Of a DNA stretch of 64,000 nt, positions 1-7,282 are shown piece after piece. This DNA is from Hazenella coriacea (GTDB lineage Bacteria; Bacillota; Bacilli; Thermoactinomycetales; Thermoactinomycetaceae). The position numbers were made by a program, and so were the translations under genes. The stretch is taken from contig NZ_SMAG01000004.1 in assembly GCF_004341825.1 (NCBI RefSeq), positions 1 through 64,000 on the forward strand. Reading direction: 5' to 3'. The notes beneath the pieces are model-generated. The model was not told the origin of the DNA. It worked only from the letters and a program-made list of their open reading frames with translations, and ran no database searches. Every line of letters begins with the position of its first letter. Position 1 is the first letter of the stretch.

Positions 1-26
1 GAGCCAGGATCAAACTCTCCAAGAAT
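1..26 (-). rRNA. 16S ribosomal RNA, 5' end only
   Basis: The complement of positions 1-20 reads GGAGAGTTTGATCCTGGCTC, the universal 5' signature of bacterial 16S rRNA. Only the first bases of the gene are in the window; the rest runs off the left edge. The exact mature 5' end (about position 26) is by analogy with other Bacillales. An rrn promoter and leader lie just upstream, at 27-170. Confidence 0.95.
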
Positions 27-74
27 GGTTGTTTGATTCTATGCTCTCAAAAAATTAACAGGTCATGGTTTCAC

Positions 75-94
75 TCTTTAGTTTTCAAGGAACA
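75..94 (-). promoter_or_regulatory. boxA-like antitermination element in the rrn leader
   Basis: On the minus strand the leader reads TGTTCCTTGAAAACT, close to the boxA-type motif (TGCTCTTTGAAAACT) common ahead of 16S genes in Bacilli. Such elements bind NusB/S10 and promote antitermination. It lies about 50 bases upstream of the 16S 5' end. The assignment is by motif and position only. Confidence 0.6.
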
Positions 95-141
95 CATTCA
101 TATGATTCATTTTTTGTCACCATCTCGCGGCGACAAGATTT

Positions 142-170
142 ATAATAACACCATACAAATTGAAAGTCAA
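142..170 (-). promoter_or_regulatory. Sigma-A promoter of the rRNA operon
   Basis: On the minus strand TTGACT (165-170) is separated by 17 bases from TATTAT (142-147), giving a predicted start near 135 and a leader of about 110 bases before 16S. The stretch just upstream (171-235) is very rich in A and T, as expected for an UP element of an rrn promoter. Confidence 0.75.
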
Positions 171-596
171 TTACTTTTTTATAAAAAAATTAAAAGTGTT
201 TATATGTAAAAGTGAAGTAGATCTTTTAAGATTTACAAACGAGAACTCTCCCTATTTCAATGGGGTAGAATTGGTATCCCCTTGTGACCATGCTTAGAGC
301 AACAACTTTTGGCATCATCTAGACATGGATTGTGAAAATCCTTAAAACTGCATTCAAGCGAAAACTTGGAAAACGAACTATGCTAAGACATGGAACTCAC
401 CTTCATAGAGAAAATGCCTTTGGTTAGTTCAATGAAGCGAGAAACTCGTAGAAATGGTGATATAGTTCACTATGACCAGAAGCCTCTCTTTCTTCTCTCT
501 GATGAGGCTTCTGGATCTGTCAAATCACAATTTAATCAACTTAATTGAGGCAAATTCCCTCTAGAAAATTAGTTTATTCCTCTGGTTAATAACTCT
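171..596. other. Non-coding stretch upstream of rrn with a long hairpin
   Basis: No convincing gene is visible here. Positions 171-235 form the AT-rich upstream element of the rrn promoter. An 11-bp perfect inverted repeat, CCAGAAGCCTC (476-486) and GAGGCTTCTGG (504-514) with a 17-base pyrimidine-rich loop, lies between the OsmC-like gene end and rrn. No run of T follows on either strand, so it is not a classical intrinsic terminator, though it may protect or end the upstream minus-strand mRNA. Confidence 0.5.
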
Positions 597-1016
597 CTAT
601 AACTCAAAACGCTCTCCATTCACTTCAAAGCTTGCAGTTACTTCAGCATTCAATGAATTAGAGACTGTACAGTATTTTTCTACAGATAATTGAACCGCTC
701 TACGCACTTTGTCAACAGGTAGTTCCCCTGTCAATACATAGTGCATATGCACCTTCGTAAATCTCTTTGGATACTCGTCAGCTCTTTCGCCAGAAACCTC
801 CATATGAAACGTCTCAACCTGTAATCTCATTTTCTTCAAAATATCCACAATGTCAATTCCTGAACAAGCACCCACGGATGATAATAAAACTTCTCCAGGT
901 CTTGGTCCTAAGTTCTCACCACCCACTTCTGGGGATGCATCAAAAGAAAAAGTATGTCCTGTAGGGGTTTCTGTTTCAAAATGCATTTTTTCTTTCCATG
1001 TAATCTCTACTTTCAT
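597..1016 (-). CDS. OsmC/Ohr family protein
   Basis: The 139-residue product matches the compact OsmC fold family, cytoplasmic proteins that reduce organic hydroperoxides or related thiol substrates. The two family cysteines are present: Cys51 in the GACSGIDI stretch and Cys116 in KYCTVSN. Length is typical of the family. The ATG follows a strong AGGAGGT site. It lies 14 bases downstream of the SpoIIM-family gene on the same strand, so the two may be co-transcribed. Substrate is unknown; it could be closer to YhfA-type OsmC proteins than to true Ohr. Confidence 0.85.
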   Translation of the reverse strand: MKVEITWKEKMHFETETPTGHTFSFDASPEVGGENLGPRPGEVLLSSVGACSGIDIVDILKKMRLQVETFHMEVSGERADEYPKRFTKVHMHYVLTGELPVDKVRRAVQLSVEKYCTVSNSLNAEVTASFEVNGERFEL

Positions 1017-1030
1017 CTTTCTACCTCCTA

Positions 1031-1660
1031 TTAACCTAAGGGTTTCACATAAATCACAAGCGCAGACTCAATCATCGCCGCTAAAAAGAGTAATATAGTT
1101 ACACTAATCATTAAAACACCGATATGTTGACGAAGCTCTTTCCAATCTTTTTTATTTTCTTCCATCACAGTCCGACTAAAAATGCCAATAAAACCACGGA
1201 TGATAAAAACTCCAAACCGGATTCCTAATGATGCAGCAATGATCAGGGCTGGGATCTCCAAAATCCCATGAGGCAAAATGGTAGTCATAAATAATGTAAA
1301 TGGGTGAGCTCCTGTCACTTCTGCTGCTGAAGCTAATGCCACTCCAAGCATTAACCCATTACTGATCAGAGAAATTAAAGGAATGATTCCAAAAAAGAAA
1401 CCCAACCCAATCATCGAGAACGAAGCAACCATGTTCTTCACATATAGGGTAAGAAAAGCATTGATAAATGTAGGATTTCGATCGATCTGATCTACTGCCT
1501 CTTGGATCTGCTCAAATGCCCCCATTTGTTTTAAATATTGCATGATCTCCTGATAATTGGTGTACCCGATGATACTAAAAATAATAAAGGTAAGAGTTGA
1601 CATGATTAAAAAAGTTCGTTCAGCTTTTAGTGCTTGGAAAAAACGGCGCAATCGATTCAC
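1031..1660 (-). CDS. Stage II sporulation protein M family (DUF95) membrane protein
   Basis: A 209-residue integral membrane protein with hydrophobic segments near residues 18-35, 78-100, 105-120, 130-155 and 185-205, and the motif LPHGILEIPA typical of the SpoIIM/DUF95 family. SpoIIM itself is part of the engulfment hydrolase complex, but many DUF95 members act elsewhere, so orthology with SpoIIM is not certain. The open frame starts at a GTG that touches the AAGGTGA ribosome site; a TTG at 1649-1651 has better spacing and may be the real start. It is divergent from pdaB. Confidence 0.75.
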   Translation of the reverse strand: MNRLRRFFQALKAERTFLIMSTLTFIIFSIIGYTNYQEIMQYLKQMGAFEQIQEAVDQIDRNPTFINAFLTLYVKNMVASFSMIGLGFFFGIIPLISLISNGLMLGVALASAAEVTGAHPFTLFMTTILPHGILEIPALIIAASLGIRFGVFIIRGFIGIFSRTVMEENKKDWKELRQHIGVLMISVTILLFLAAMIESALVIYVKPLG

Positions 1661-1688
1661 TCACCTTCTGATCTTTCTCTAATCAATC

Positions 1689-1714
1689 ATAACCCTCGTA
1701 CAAATGCATACATT
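1689..1714 (+). promoter_or_regulatory. Candidate sigma-E type promoter of pdaB
   Basis: ATA at 1689-1691 is separated by 15 bases from CATACATT at 1707-1714, matching the mother-cell sigma-E pattern (ATA, then CATACAnT). As I recall, pdaB of Bacillus subtilis is expressed from a sigma-E promoter. The motifs are short, so this is a reasoned candidate. Confidence 0.5.
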
Positions 1715-1765
1715 GAATAGTGGACAGGGTTCTTAGTCTCTGATTTGATGTATGGAGGGTCGAGT

Positions 1766-2530
1766 ATGAATTATTTTTATGTGTTTTCTGGGAAGCAATT
1801 GAGACGAGCTTTTTTAATTGTCATAGCCCTTATTTTTGCTCTCGGGATTTTTTATGTTGAGAACGAAAATATGCAGGTATTTGTCCCCTTAGATTCAGGA
1901 CCATCCGCGATCTATAGTGTAGATACAGATAAAAAACAGGTTGCTCTAACTTTTGATATTAGTTGGGGAGAAGAAAGAGCGGGTCCGATCTTAGATATTT
2001 TAGAACAAAAAGGGCTGAAAAAAGCAACCTTTTTCTTATCGTCTCCTTGGGCAGAATCTCATCCCAATATTGTAAAACGTATTGCTGATATGGGCTTTGA
2101 AATTGGTAGTCATGGACACCGACATGATAATTACAGTGCTTACAATGAAGAGCAGATCCGAACCCAAATCGGCAAAGCCCATTCCATCTTAACAAAAATG
2201 ACAGGTAAAGAACCTAACTTGATCCGCTATCCCAATGGAGATTTTGATAAACGCGTCCTCAAAATTGCAGATCAAATGGGTTACAAAAGTATTCAATGGG
2301 ATACCGACTCATTAGACTGGATGAATCCAGGTACAGGTAAAATCATCAACCGAGTGGTGAGTAAAGCACATCCAGGTGACATCATTTTGATGCATGCGAG
2401 TGATTCTTGTAAACAAACCCATGAAGCTTTACCTGAAATCATTGATCAGCTGCGAGCCAAAGGGTATGAATTCGTCACAGTGACCGAACTGATCTCTGGT
2501 ACTGAGGTTCAAACCAAACCTGTAGAGTAA
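1766..2530 (+). CDS. pdaB: Sporulation polysaccharide deacetylase PdaB
   Basis: The protein (254 residues, the same length as I recall for B. subtilis PdaB) has an N-terminal membrane anchor (about residues 14-31) and a NodB-homology deacetylase domain outside. PdaB-family proteins maintain spore cortex. Visible motifs are TFDISWG (residues 62-68), SHGHRH (115-120, zinc histidines), a RYPNGDF motif 3 and a late ILMHASDS. The canonical second aspartate of motif 1 (TFDDG) is replaced by Ile, a feature of this subfamily. Start chosen at 1766 because GGAGGG ends 6 bases before it; the upstream TTG/ATG codons at 1745 and 1748 precede the ribosome site. Gene order with kbaA and gerD supports the name. 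Confidence 0.93.
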   Translation: MNYFYVFSGKQLRRAFLIVIALIFALGIFYVENENMQVFVPLDSGPSAIYSVDTDKKQVALTFDISWGEERAGPILDILEQKGLKKATFFLSSPWAESHPNIVKRIADMGFEIGSHGHRHDNYSAYNEEQIRTQIGKAHSILTKMTGKEPNLIRYPNGDFDKRVLKIADQMGYKSIQWDTDSLDWMNPGTGKIINRVVSKAHPGDIILMHASDSCKQTHEALPEIIDQLRAKGYEFVTVTELISGTEVQTKPVE

Positions 2531-2557
2531 AAGCTAGACGCTGTTTGTCTAGCTTTT
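2529..2557 (+). terminator. Terminator after pdaB, overlapping the kbaA end
   Basis: An 11-bp stem, AAAAGCTAGAC (2529-2539) with GTCTAGCTTTT (2547-2557), ends in a run of seven T on the plus strand. It lies between the convergent pdaB and kbaA genes and overlaps the kbaA stop; on the minus strand it also ends in TTTT, so it may work both ways. Confidence 0.8.
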
Positions 2558-3139
2558 TTTATTTGGCTTTTGCACCCATTTGTGAAGTTGTAAAATTTGC
2601 CAACCATTACAGACGAGTAAAACTAAGATATTTTGTAACAGTATGAGAAAGGGAGTTTCTTGACCCATGATATTGATTGATGGGATCGCTTCCAAAGTCG
2701 TGGCGGCTACCATAAAGAATAAAGTAGGGATGAACGCAATCGGTTGTGTCCACTTCGCCTTCACTTGAGATATGACTAAAGCAACGACTGTAATCAGCAC
2801 GGGAATGAGTAGATATATCCAAAAATCTTCTCCCTTAAACTTAATGAAAGTTAAGTAGACAAGGTTTCCTAATACAACCGCGACTAGCCCCAACAAAAAA
2901 ATATGATACCAATTACGGTTTCGAATAAGTCCACGGCTCAGCCAGTTGAAAATAAGATAGGAAAAAAAGCCAAGTTCTGCGATCGCTGCCAAACTCAAAC
3001 CTAATAAAAGTCGCCCTGTAAAAATGCCAAAAATCACTTCTCCCACGATGAATTCAAAAAGATAAGCTAAAGCCAAGGCGGTCACTGCTCCGATCAATAA
3101 CGTAGACCAGAACCAAAAAATTAACTTTTTAAGTGTCAT
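2549..3139 (-). CDS. kbaA: KinB-signalling pathway activation protein KbaA
   Basis: The 196-residue polytopic membrane protein has about six hydrophobic segments (roughly residues 10-33, 40-66, 78-97, 106-124, 133-152 and 160-182). It matches KbaA in size, start and position. In B. subtilis KbaA is needed for sporulation initiation through the KinB sensor kinase. It is convergent with pdaB and divergent from gerD, as in B. subtilis. Confidence rests on conserved gene order plus overall resemblance. Confidence 0.88.
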   Translation of the reverse strand: MTLKKLIFWFWSTLLIGAVTALALAYLFEFIVGEVIFGIFTGRLLLGLSLAAIAELGFFSYLIFNWLSRGLIRNRNWYHIFLLGLVAVVLGNLVYLTFIKFKGEDFWIYLLIPVLITVVALVISQVKAKWTQPIAFIPTLFFMVAATTLEAIPSINIMGQETPFLILLQNILVLLVCNGWQILQLHKWVQKPNKKS

Positions 3140-3209
3140 TATCTTGTCTCTCCTGTTAAGTTCGCTTTCCTGATTGTATCAAACCCACCTCTTTTTTGAG
3201 AAGATGGGG

Positions 3210-3238
3210 CATAAAACTTCACACAACTTACCATATTA
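3210..3238 (+). promoter_or_regulatory. Candidate sigma-G promoter of gerD
   Basis: GCATA (3210-3214), a 17-base spacer and CATATTA (3232-3238) match the forespore sigma-G pattern (HATR, 17-18 bases, CATnHTA). It sits 36 bases ahead of the gerD start. gerD of B. subtilis is a forespore gene, which agrees. Confidence 0.6.
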
Positions 3239-3273
3239 TGAGTAGCATTTCCGAGAAACGGAGGAACATTCTC

Positions 3274-3903
3274 ATGCATCGCTATATCTCAATTCTATTC
3301 GTATGTTTGCTAACTCTCACTTCATGTTCTTCTACACAACAAGAATCCAGCTCCGAAATAGATTATCAAAAAGTGAAAGAAATTATGATTGATGTCATTC
3401 ATACCAGCGAGGGGAAACAAGCCGTTCGTGAACTGATGAAAGACCCAGAATTTAAGAAAGAAATTATCGTCAGTAGTAGTGATATGGAAAAGTCAGTTGC
3501 TGCCTCCCTCACTGATCCCAAAATGAAAAAAGAATGGGAAAAGCTTTTACAAACTCCTCAAGTGGCGATGGGTTTTGCTACAGCGACTCAACAACAGCAA
3601 CAAGAATTAATGAAAACTCTGATGAAAGACCCTGAGTATCAAAAAATGATGATGGAACGACTTCAAGACCCCGAGTTTTCTAAACATCTTCTTAAGTTGA
3701 TGAAAAGCCAAGAATATCGACAAGAAGCCATGAAAGTGATGGAGGAAACGTTGAAAGTTCCTAGCTTCCAAGAGAAAATGATGAAACTCCTGAAACAGCC
3801 ACCGCCACAACAAAAGCAGAAAGAAGGAGGAGAAGGTGGCGGTGATGGTGGTCAAGGCGGGGGAGGAGAAAGTGGTGGAGGCGGTGGTGGTGGAGGGCAA
3901 TAG
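3274..3903 (+). CDS. gerD: Spore germination lipoprotein GerD
   Basis: A 209-residue lipoprotein: a short hydrophobic signal ending in the lipobox LTSC, with acylated Cys18. The body is helical and charged with repeated phrases of the type MKDPE/Y...K (about residues 50-175), and the C-terminal 25 residues are almost all Gly with Glu, Asp and Gln. GerD forms trimeric helical rods on the inner spore membrane and clusters germinant receptors. Start set at 3274, eight bases after GGAGGA; an open upstream extension to 3196 overlaps the promoter and lacks a ribosome site. Neighbours kbaA and mrp are as in B. subtilis. Confidence 0.92.
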   Translation: MHRYISILFVCLLTLTSCSSTQQESSSEIDYQKVKEIMIDVIHTSEGKQAVRELMKDPEFKKEIIVSSSDMEKSVAASLTDPKMKKEWEKLLQTPQVAMGFATATQQQQQELMKTLMKDPEYQKMMMERLQDPEFSKHLLKLMKSQEYRQEAMKVMEETLKVPSFQEKMMKLLKQPPPQQKQKEGGEGGGDGGQGGGGESGGGGGGGGQ

Positions 3904-3956
3904 TCTGCTTCACGATCCGAGACACTGAAACCCTCCGATCTCACGCGATTCATTAC

Positions 3957-3997
3957 AAAAAACCAGCATCCACACTCGACGTGGTGCTGGTTTTTTA
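3957..3997. terminator. Bidirectional terminator between gerD and mrp
   Basis: AAAAAACCAGCA (3957-3968) pairs with TGCTGGTTTTTT after a short CCAC/GTGG extension with one bulged T; T runs exist on both strands. It separates the convergent gerD and mrp genes. Confidence 0.85.
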
Positions 3998-4005
3998 ACA
4001 ACCAT

Positions 4006-5088
4006 TTAAGCCACTGGAACCTTCTGTATAATCTTTTGTGCAAGAGATTCATAAATCTTTCCAGTTGGGTGTTCCTGACTATACACAGATGGAGAAAAGT
4101 CAGGATCATCAATATCATTAACAGGAGATCCTAATGGAATCTGAGCTAGCAGATCTACTTTTAATTCTTCTGCTAACTTCTCTCCTCCTCCACGACCAAA
4201 TACATAGTCGCGTTCGCCATCTTTATTTTCATACCATGACATATTCTCCACGACCCCTAATAACTCATGTTTCGTAGTGTAAAGGGCCATCGCTCCAGCC
4301 CGAGCTGCAACAAAAGCGGCTGTTGCATGTGGAGTTGTTACAATAATTTCTTTACTATTAGGAATGAGCTGATGGACATCTAAAGCGACATCCCCTGTAC
4401 CTGGAGGTAAATCTAAGAGAAGGTAGTCCAGCTCACCCCAGTGAACTTCACTGAAGAAGTTGGCAAGCATTTTACCAAGCATCGGACCTCTCCACACAAC
4501 AGGTGCATTGTCTTCTACAAAGAAGCCCATTGACATCACTTTTACTCCATAACGTTCCACAGGAAGGATCGTCTGATCGATCACCACAGGTCGTTGTTCG
4601 ATCCCCATCATATCTGGCACACTAAAGCCATAGATATCCGCATCGATAATACCTACTTTTTTGCCTTGGCGAGCGAGAGCTACAGCCAGGTTCACCGTAA
4701 CTGTTGATTTACCTACGCCACCTTTTCCACTGGCAACTGCAATAAATTCAGTTTTTGAATCTTTAGCAAGAAGGGGTGGAACGGATGGCTCTTTTCCTGT
4801 AGTCGATTGTTTCCGTAAGCTTGCTGACAAAGCGGCTCGTTCTTCGTCTGTCATCGAGCCAAATTGAATTTCCACTTGTTCTGCACCTAATTGACGGATC
4901 GCTTGCTCTACATCTTCTTGGATTTTAAACTTCAAGGGACAGCCTTGAATGGTTAAAATCAAATCTAAAGCAACCTTCTTTCCATCAATACGAATGTTTC
5001 GGATCATATTTAACTCAACCAGGCTTCTGTTAAGCTCCGGATCTTTAACATCTTTTAATACATCAAGAACTTTTTCTCTAGTTAGCAT
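4006..5088 (-). CDS. salA: Mrp/NBP35-family ATP-binding protein (SalA homologue)
   Basis: 360 residues: an N-terminal MIP18/DUF59 domain (about 1-80, with IQGCPLK near residue 50), a linker, and a deviant Walker A P-loop ATPase (GKGGVGKST, residues 121-129) of the Mrp/NBP35 class with DADIYG and DLPPGTGDV motifs. Mrp proteins carry Fe-S clusters to target proteins; the B. subtilis homologue at this locus, SalA, also derepresses degradative enzymes by lowering scoC expression. The C-terminal CxxC of many Mrp proteins is not evident. The ATG follows GAGGTG. It lies downstream of cwlD, as in B. subtilis. Confidence 0.9.
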   Translation of the reverse strand: MLTREKVLDVLKDVKDPELNRSLVELNMIRNIRIDGKKVALDLILTIQGCPLKFKIQEDVEQAIRQLGAEQVEIQFGSMTDEERAALSASLRKQSTTGKEPSVPPLLAKDSKTEFIAVASGKGGVGKSTVTVNLAVALARQGKKVGIIDADIYGFSVPDMMGIEQRPVVIDQTILPVERYGVKVMSMGFFVEDNAPVVWRGPMLGKMLANFFSEVHWGELDYLLLDLPPGTGDVALDVHQLIPNSKEIIVTTPHATAAFVAARAGAMALYTTKHELLGVVENMSWYENKDGERDYVFGRGGGEKLAEELKVDLLAQIPLGSPVNDIDDPDFSPSVYSQEHPTGKIYESLAQKIIQKVPVA

Positions 5089-5147
5089 ATGATGACACCT
5101 CGAATTGAGAACGATTTCTTCACTATTATATCATAACCTTCCTCAAT

Positions 5148-5876
5148 TCAATCCTTTGTATAATATTCGAGCAGACCATAATAAATAGAGGCTGCCAATT
5201 TCTTCTGATAATCTTCTGTTCCCAATAGAGAAGCTTCTTGTGGATTAGAAAGAAAGCCCACTTCCACTAAAGCTGTAGGCACTGGGGATGCTTTTAAGAT
5301 ATACACATCCCCTTTCTGTTTGGCAAGCCGGTTGGTATTTCCTAAGTGGTGGATCAGTTGGCTTTGAATGAGGGTTGCCAACTTTTTATTTTCTTCACGT
5401 TTTGGATGATAAAAAGTTTGAGCTCCAGACCAACGTGGAGAAGGAATTGCATTTAGATGAATACTAATGAATACATCTGCATTCTGATCCTCAATCAACT
5501 TCACCCGTTGCATAAGATCCTCAGCTTTCCGATGTGAGATCTTTTTGGTGCTTGTCTGAGATAAATCCGTATCTGTTTCTCGGGTCATCACAACTAAGGC
5601 CCCTGCTTCTTGCAAATAATCTCGTAAAAATAATGCAATTTTCAACGTGACTTCCTTTTCAACTAACCCTGTAGCACTAACAGCTCCTCCATCAAAACCA
5701 CCATGACCAGGATCAATAATAATCATTTTCCCTGTCATTGGCATTGCTAAAGATTCCTCAGCTTCTTTATTCCATACTTGAACGACAATTTGATATAAAA
5801 GGGAGACACACAAAAAGGCACATCCTAACCAAATGACCTTCCCACTATTTGTCGACCAACGGAGATTATTCCACAT
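5148..5876 (-). CDS. cwlD: N-acetylmuramoyl-L-alanine amidase CwlD
   Basis: 242 residues: an N-terminal membrane anchor (about 14-34), then an Amidase_3 domain. Zinc ligands and the catalytic acid are visible: His58 in DPGHGG, Glu73, His140 in SIHLNA and Glu205 in VEVGFLS. CwlD cleaves peptide side chains in spore cortex peptidoglycan, the first step to muramic-delta-lactam formation with PdaA. It starts at an ATG preceded by GAGGGTC and is followed by salA, the usual order. Just upstream on the same strand is a truncated gene. Confidence 0.93.
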   Translation of the reverse strand: MWNNLRWSTNSGKVIWLGCAFLCVSLLYQIVVQVWNKEAEESLAMPMTGKMIIIDPGHGGFDGGAVSATGLVEKEVTLKIALFLRDYLQEAGALVVMTRETDTDLSQTSTKKISHRKAEDLMQRVKLIEDQNADVFISIHLNAIPSPRWSGAQTFYHPKREENKKLATLIQSQLIHHLGNTNRLAKQKGDVYILKASPVPTALVEVGFLSNPQEASLLGTEDYQKKLAASIYYGLLEYYTKD

Positions 5877-5968
5877 AGATTATCGACCCTCACTAGACCT
5901 ATTTCACTTCATAACCGATTTCATTGCTATGAAACAAATATATGGGACAGGGTTGTGGAATATGTATT

Positions 5969-6559
5969 CTATGCGTAGAACCGTTGACGAGCTCCCAGAA
6001 CAAATAAGACCTGTACCAAATGCTCCAATAAAATAAATAAGGACTCACACCTCCACTCATCTAACCATTGCCAAATGGAGAAGTCGTCCGCCACTTCATG
6101 AATCAATTGCTGGCACTCTTCTTGATAAAAAAGCCGATATACATCTTCTAATTGATGATTTGGAATTAAATATCTCTGATCGATCCGAACCCGCTTCGCT
6201 TCTAAGATTCCATATACATATGCTTCAAATCCCAAACGATAAATGAGATCTAAAAGAATAGACTTTTTCTGCTCTGACCAAAAACGAGTCATGGGATCAA
6301 CAAAATCCGTTGTTATATTCTCCATCTCCGACCAAGGGAAATGAGACAGCGCTTGCCTTCTTACTCGTTCCATATGTTGGTCGCGAACTTGCTCCAGAGA
6401 GATGACCTTAGCCACTGCTTCTCCTCCTTTGCCAATGTAACACTGAACCTGTTCTCCATTGTTGACAAAGGAGGATCGAAAAAAACCTCCATTCACCGCT
6501 TCAAATACATCAAACGAGTCTATATTGCCATCTTCATCTCTTATAATAACCCTTAATCG
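5969..6559 (-). pseudogene. Hypothetical protein, 5' end lost at island junction
   Basis: An open frame of about 197 codons (from RLRVIIRDEDGN to GARQRFYA) codes for an acidic, mostly helical soluble protein that I do not recognise. Its C-terminal half has an EAYVYG phrase and it sits where B. subtilis has ybaK (DUF2521), next to cwlD, so it may be a distant positional counterpart. Read upstream, the frame runs with no plausible start or ribosome site straight into the promoter and coding region of the TetR gene (from about 6560). The normal gene start therefore seems to have been removed by the insertion. A start at an unusual codon cannot be fully excluded. Confidence 0.55.
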
Positions 6560-6562
6560 AGC

Positions 6563-6591
6563 TTTATTTAAAATCAACAGTATGCTAAAAT
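6563..6591 (+). promoter_or_regulatory. Promoter of the TetR-MFS-ABC cassette
   Basis: TTTATT (6563-6568), 17 bases, then TAAAAT (6586-6591) with TG two bases ahead of the -10 (extended -10 type). It lies directly upstream of the TetR operator and 44 bases before the tetR-type gene. Confidence 0.5.
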
Positions 6592-6594
6592 AAA

Positions 6595-6611
6595 ACCGAC
6601 AGACAGTCGGT
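6595..6611 (+). promoter_or_regulatory. TetR-family operator
   Basis: The inverted repeat ACCGAC-AGACA-GTCGGT lies just after the predicted -10 and ahead of the regulator gene. This dyad is of the kind bound by TetR-type repressors of efflux operons, so binding here would block transcription of all four downstream genes. A second overlapping dyad, AGAC-AGTCG-GTCT, extends the site to 6613. Confidence 0.75.
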
Positions 6612-6634
6612 CTATAAAATAGGGGGTGTAAAAA

Positions 6635-7282
6635 ATGAGAGTTACAAAAAAAGCCGAGGAGCGCAGGAACGAAATCCTTGACGCGGCTGATGAGCTTTTC
6701 GGTCAGAAGGGCTTTGATGGTACAAGTACAAACGATATTCTCGAAAAGGTCGGAATCGCGCGGGGAACACTGTATTATCACTTTAAGTCGAAGGAGGATA
6801 TTATGGACGCACTGATTGAGCGGTATTCTGTCCTCCTTTTAGGAGCGGCGAAGGAAATTGCCTCAGATAAAAGCATTCCCGTAATCGAGCGCATAATCCG
6901 AACTGTAATGGCACTGAACTTGAGCGGCGGAACTAGCAAGGTAATTATGGACCACATTCACAAGCCGCAGAACGCGCTGATGCATCAAAAAATACAAAAG
7001 GTCATAATCAATGGCTTTCCACCGATCCTGACGGAAATCATCCGCGAGGGTATTGAGCAGGGAATGTTCAACACACCATTTCCGTATGAGTGCATGGAAA
7101 TGGTTGTGATCTATGCGAATACCGTTTTTGATGATGATATGGTTACAATGACGGACGAGGAGCGCTTTTCACGAATGCTTGCCTTTATCTGCAATGTAGA
7201 AAGACTACTTGGAGCAGAAAGCGGAAGTCTGATGGACACTTTAAAGATGTTTGGTATGGGTGATGGAAGCAACAATGAATAA
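6635..7282 (+). CDS. TetR/AcrR family transcriptional repressor
   Basis: 215 residues with the TetR N-terminal helix-turn-helix (about residues 10-55; ILDAADELFGQKGFDGTSTNDILEKVGIARGTLYYHF-type pattern, reported here only as a motif class) and a variable ligand-binding C-terminal region. It is first in a four-gene set and overlaps the MFS gene, which points to autoregulation and control of efflux. Start ATG at 6635 follows AGGGGGTG. Base use differs from neighbours (more GCG, CGC and TCG codons), suggesting acquisition from a clostridial-type donor. Confidence 0.88.
   Translation: MRVTKKAEERRNEILDAADELFGQKGFDGTSTNDILEKVGIARGTLYYHFKSKEDIMDALIERYSVLLLGAAKEIASDKSIPVIERIIRTVMALNLSGGTSKVIMDHIHKPQNALMHQKIQKVIINGFPPILTEIIREGIEQGMFNTPFPYECMEMVVIYANTVFDDDMVTMTDEERFSRMLAFICNVERLLGAESGSLMDTLKMFGMGDGSNNE

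Noticed and set aside
3196-3273. An upstream extension of gerD in the same frame
   Set aside because: It lacks a ribosome site, covers the sigma-G-like promoter, and would place a charged stretch before the lipoprotein signal; the ATG at 3274 has GGAGGA.
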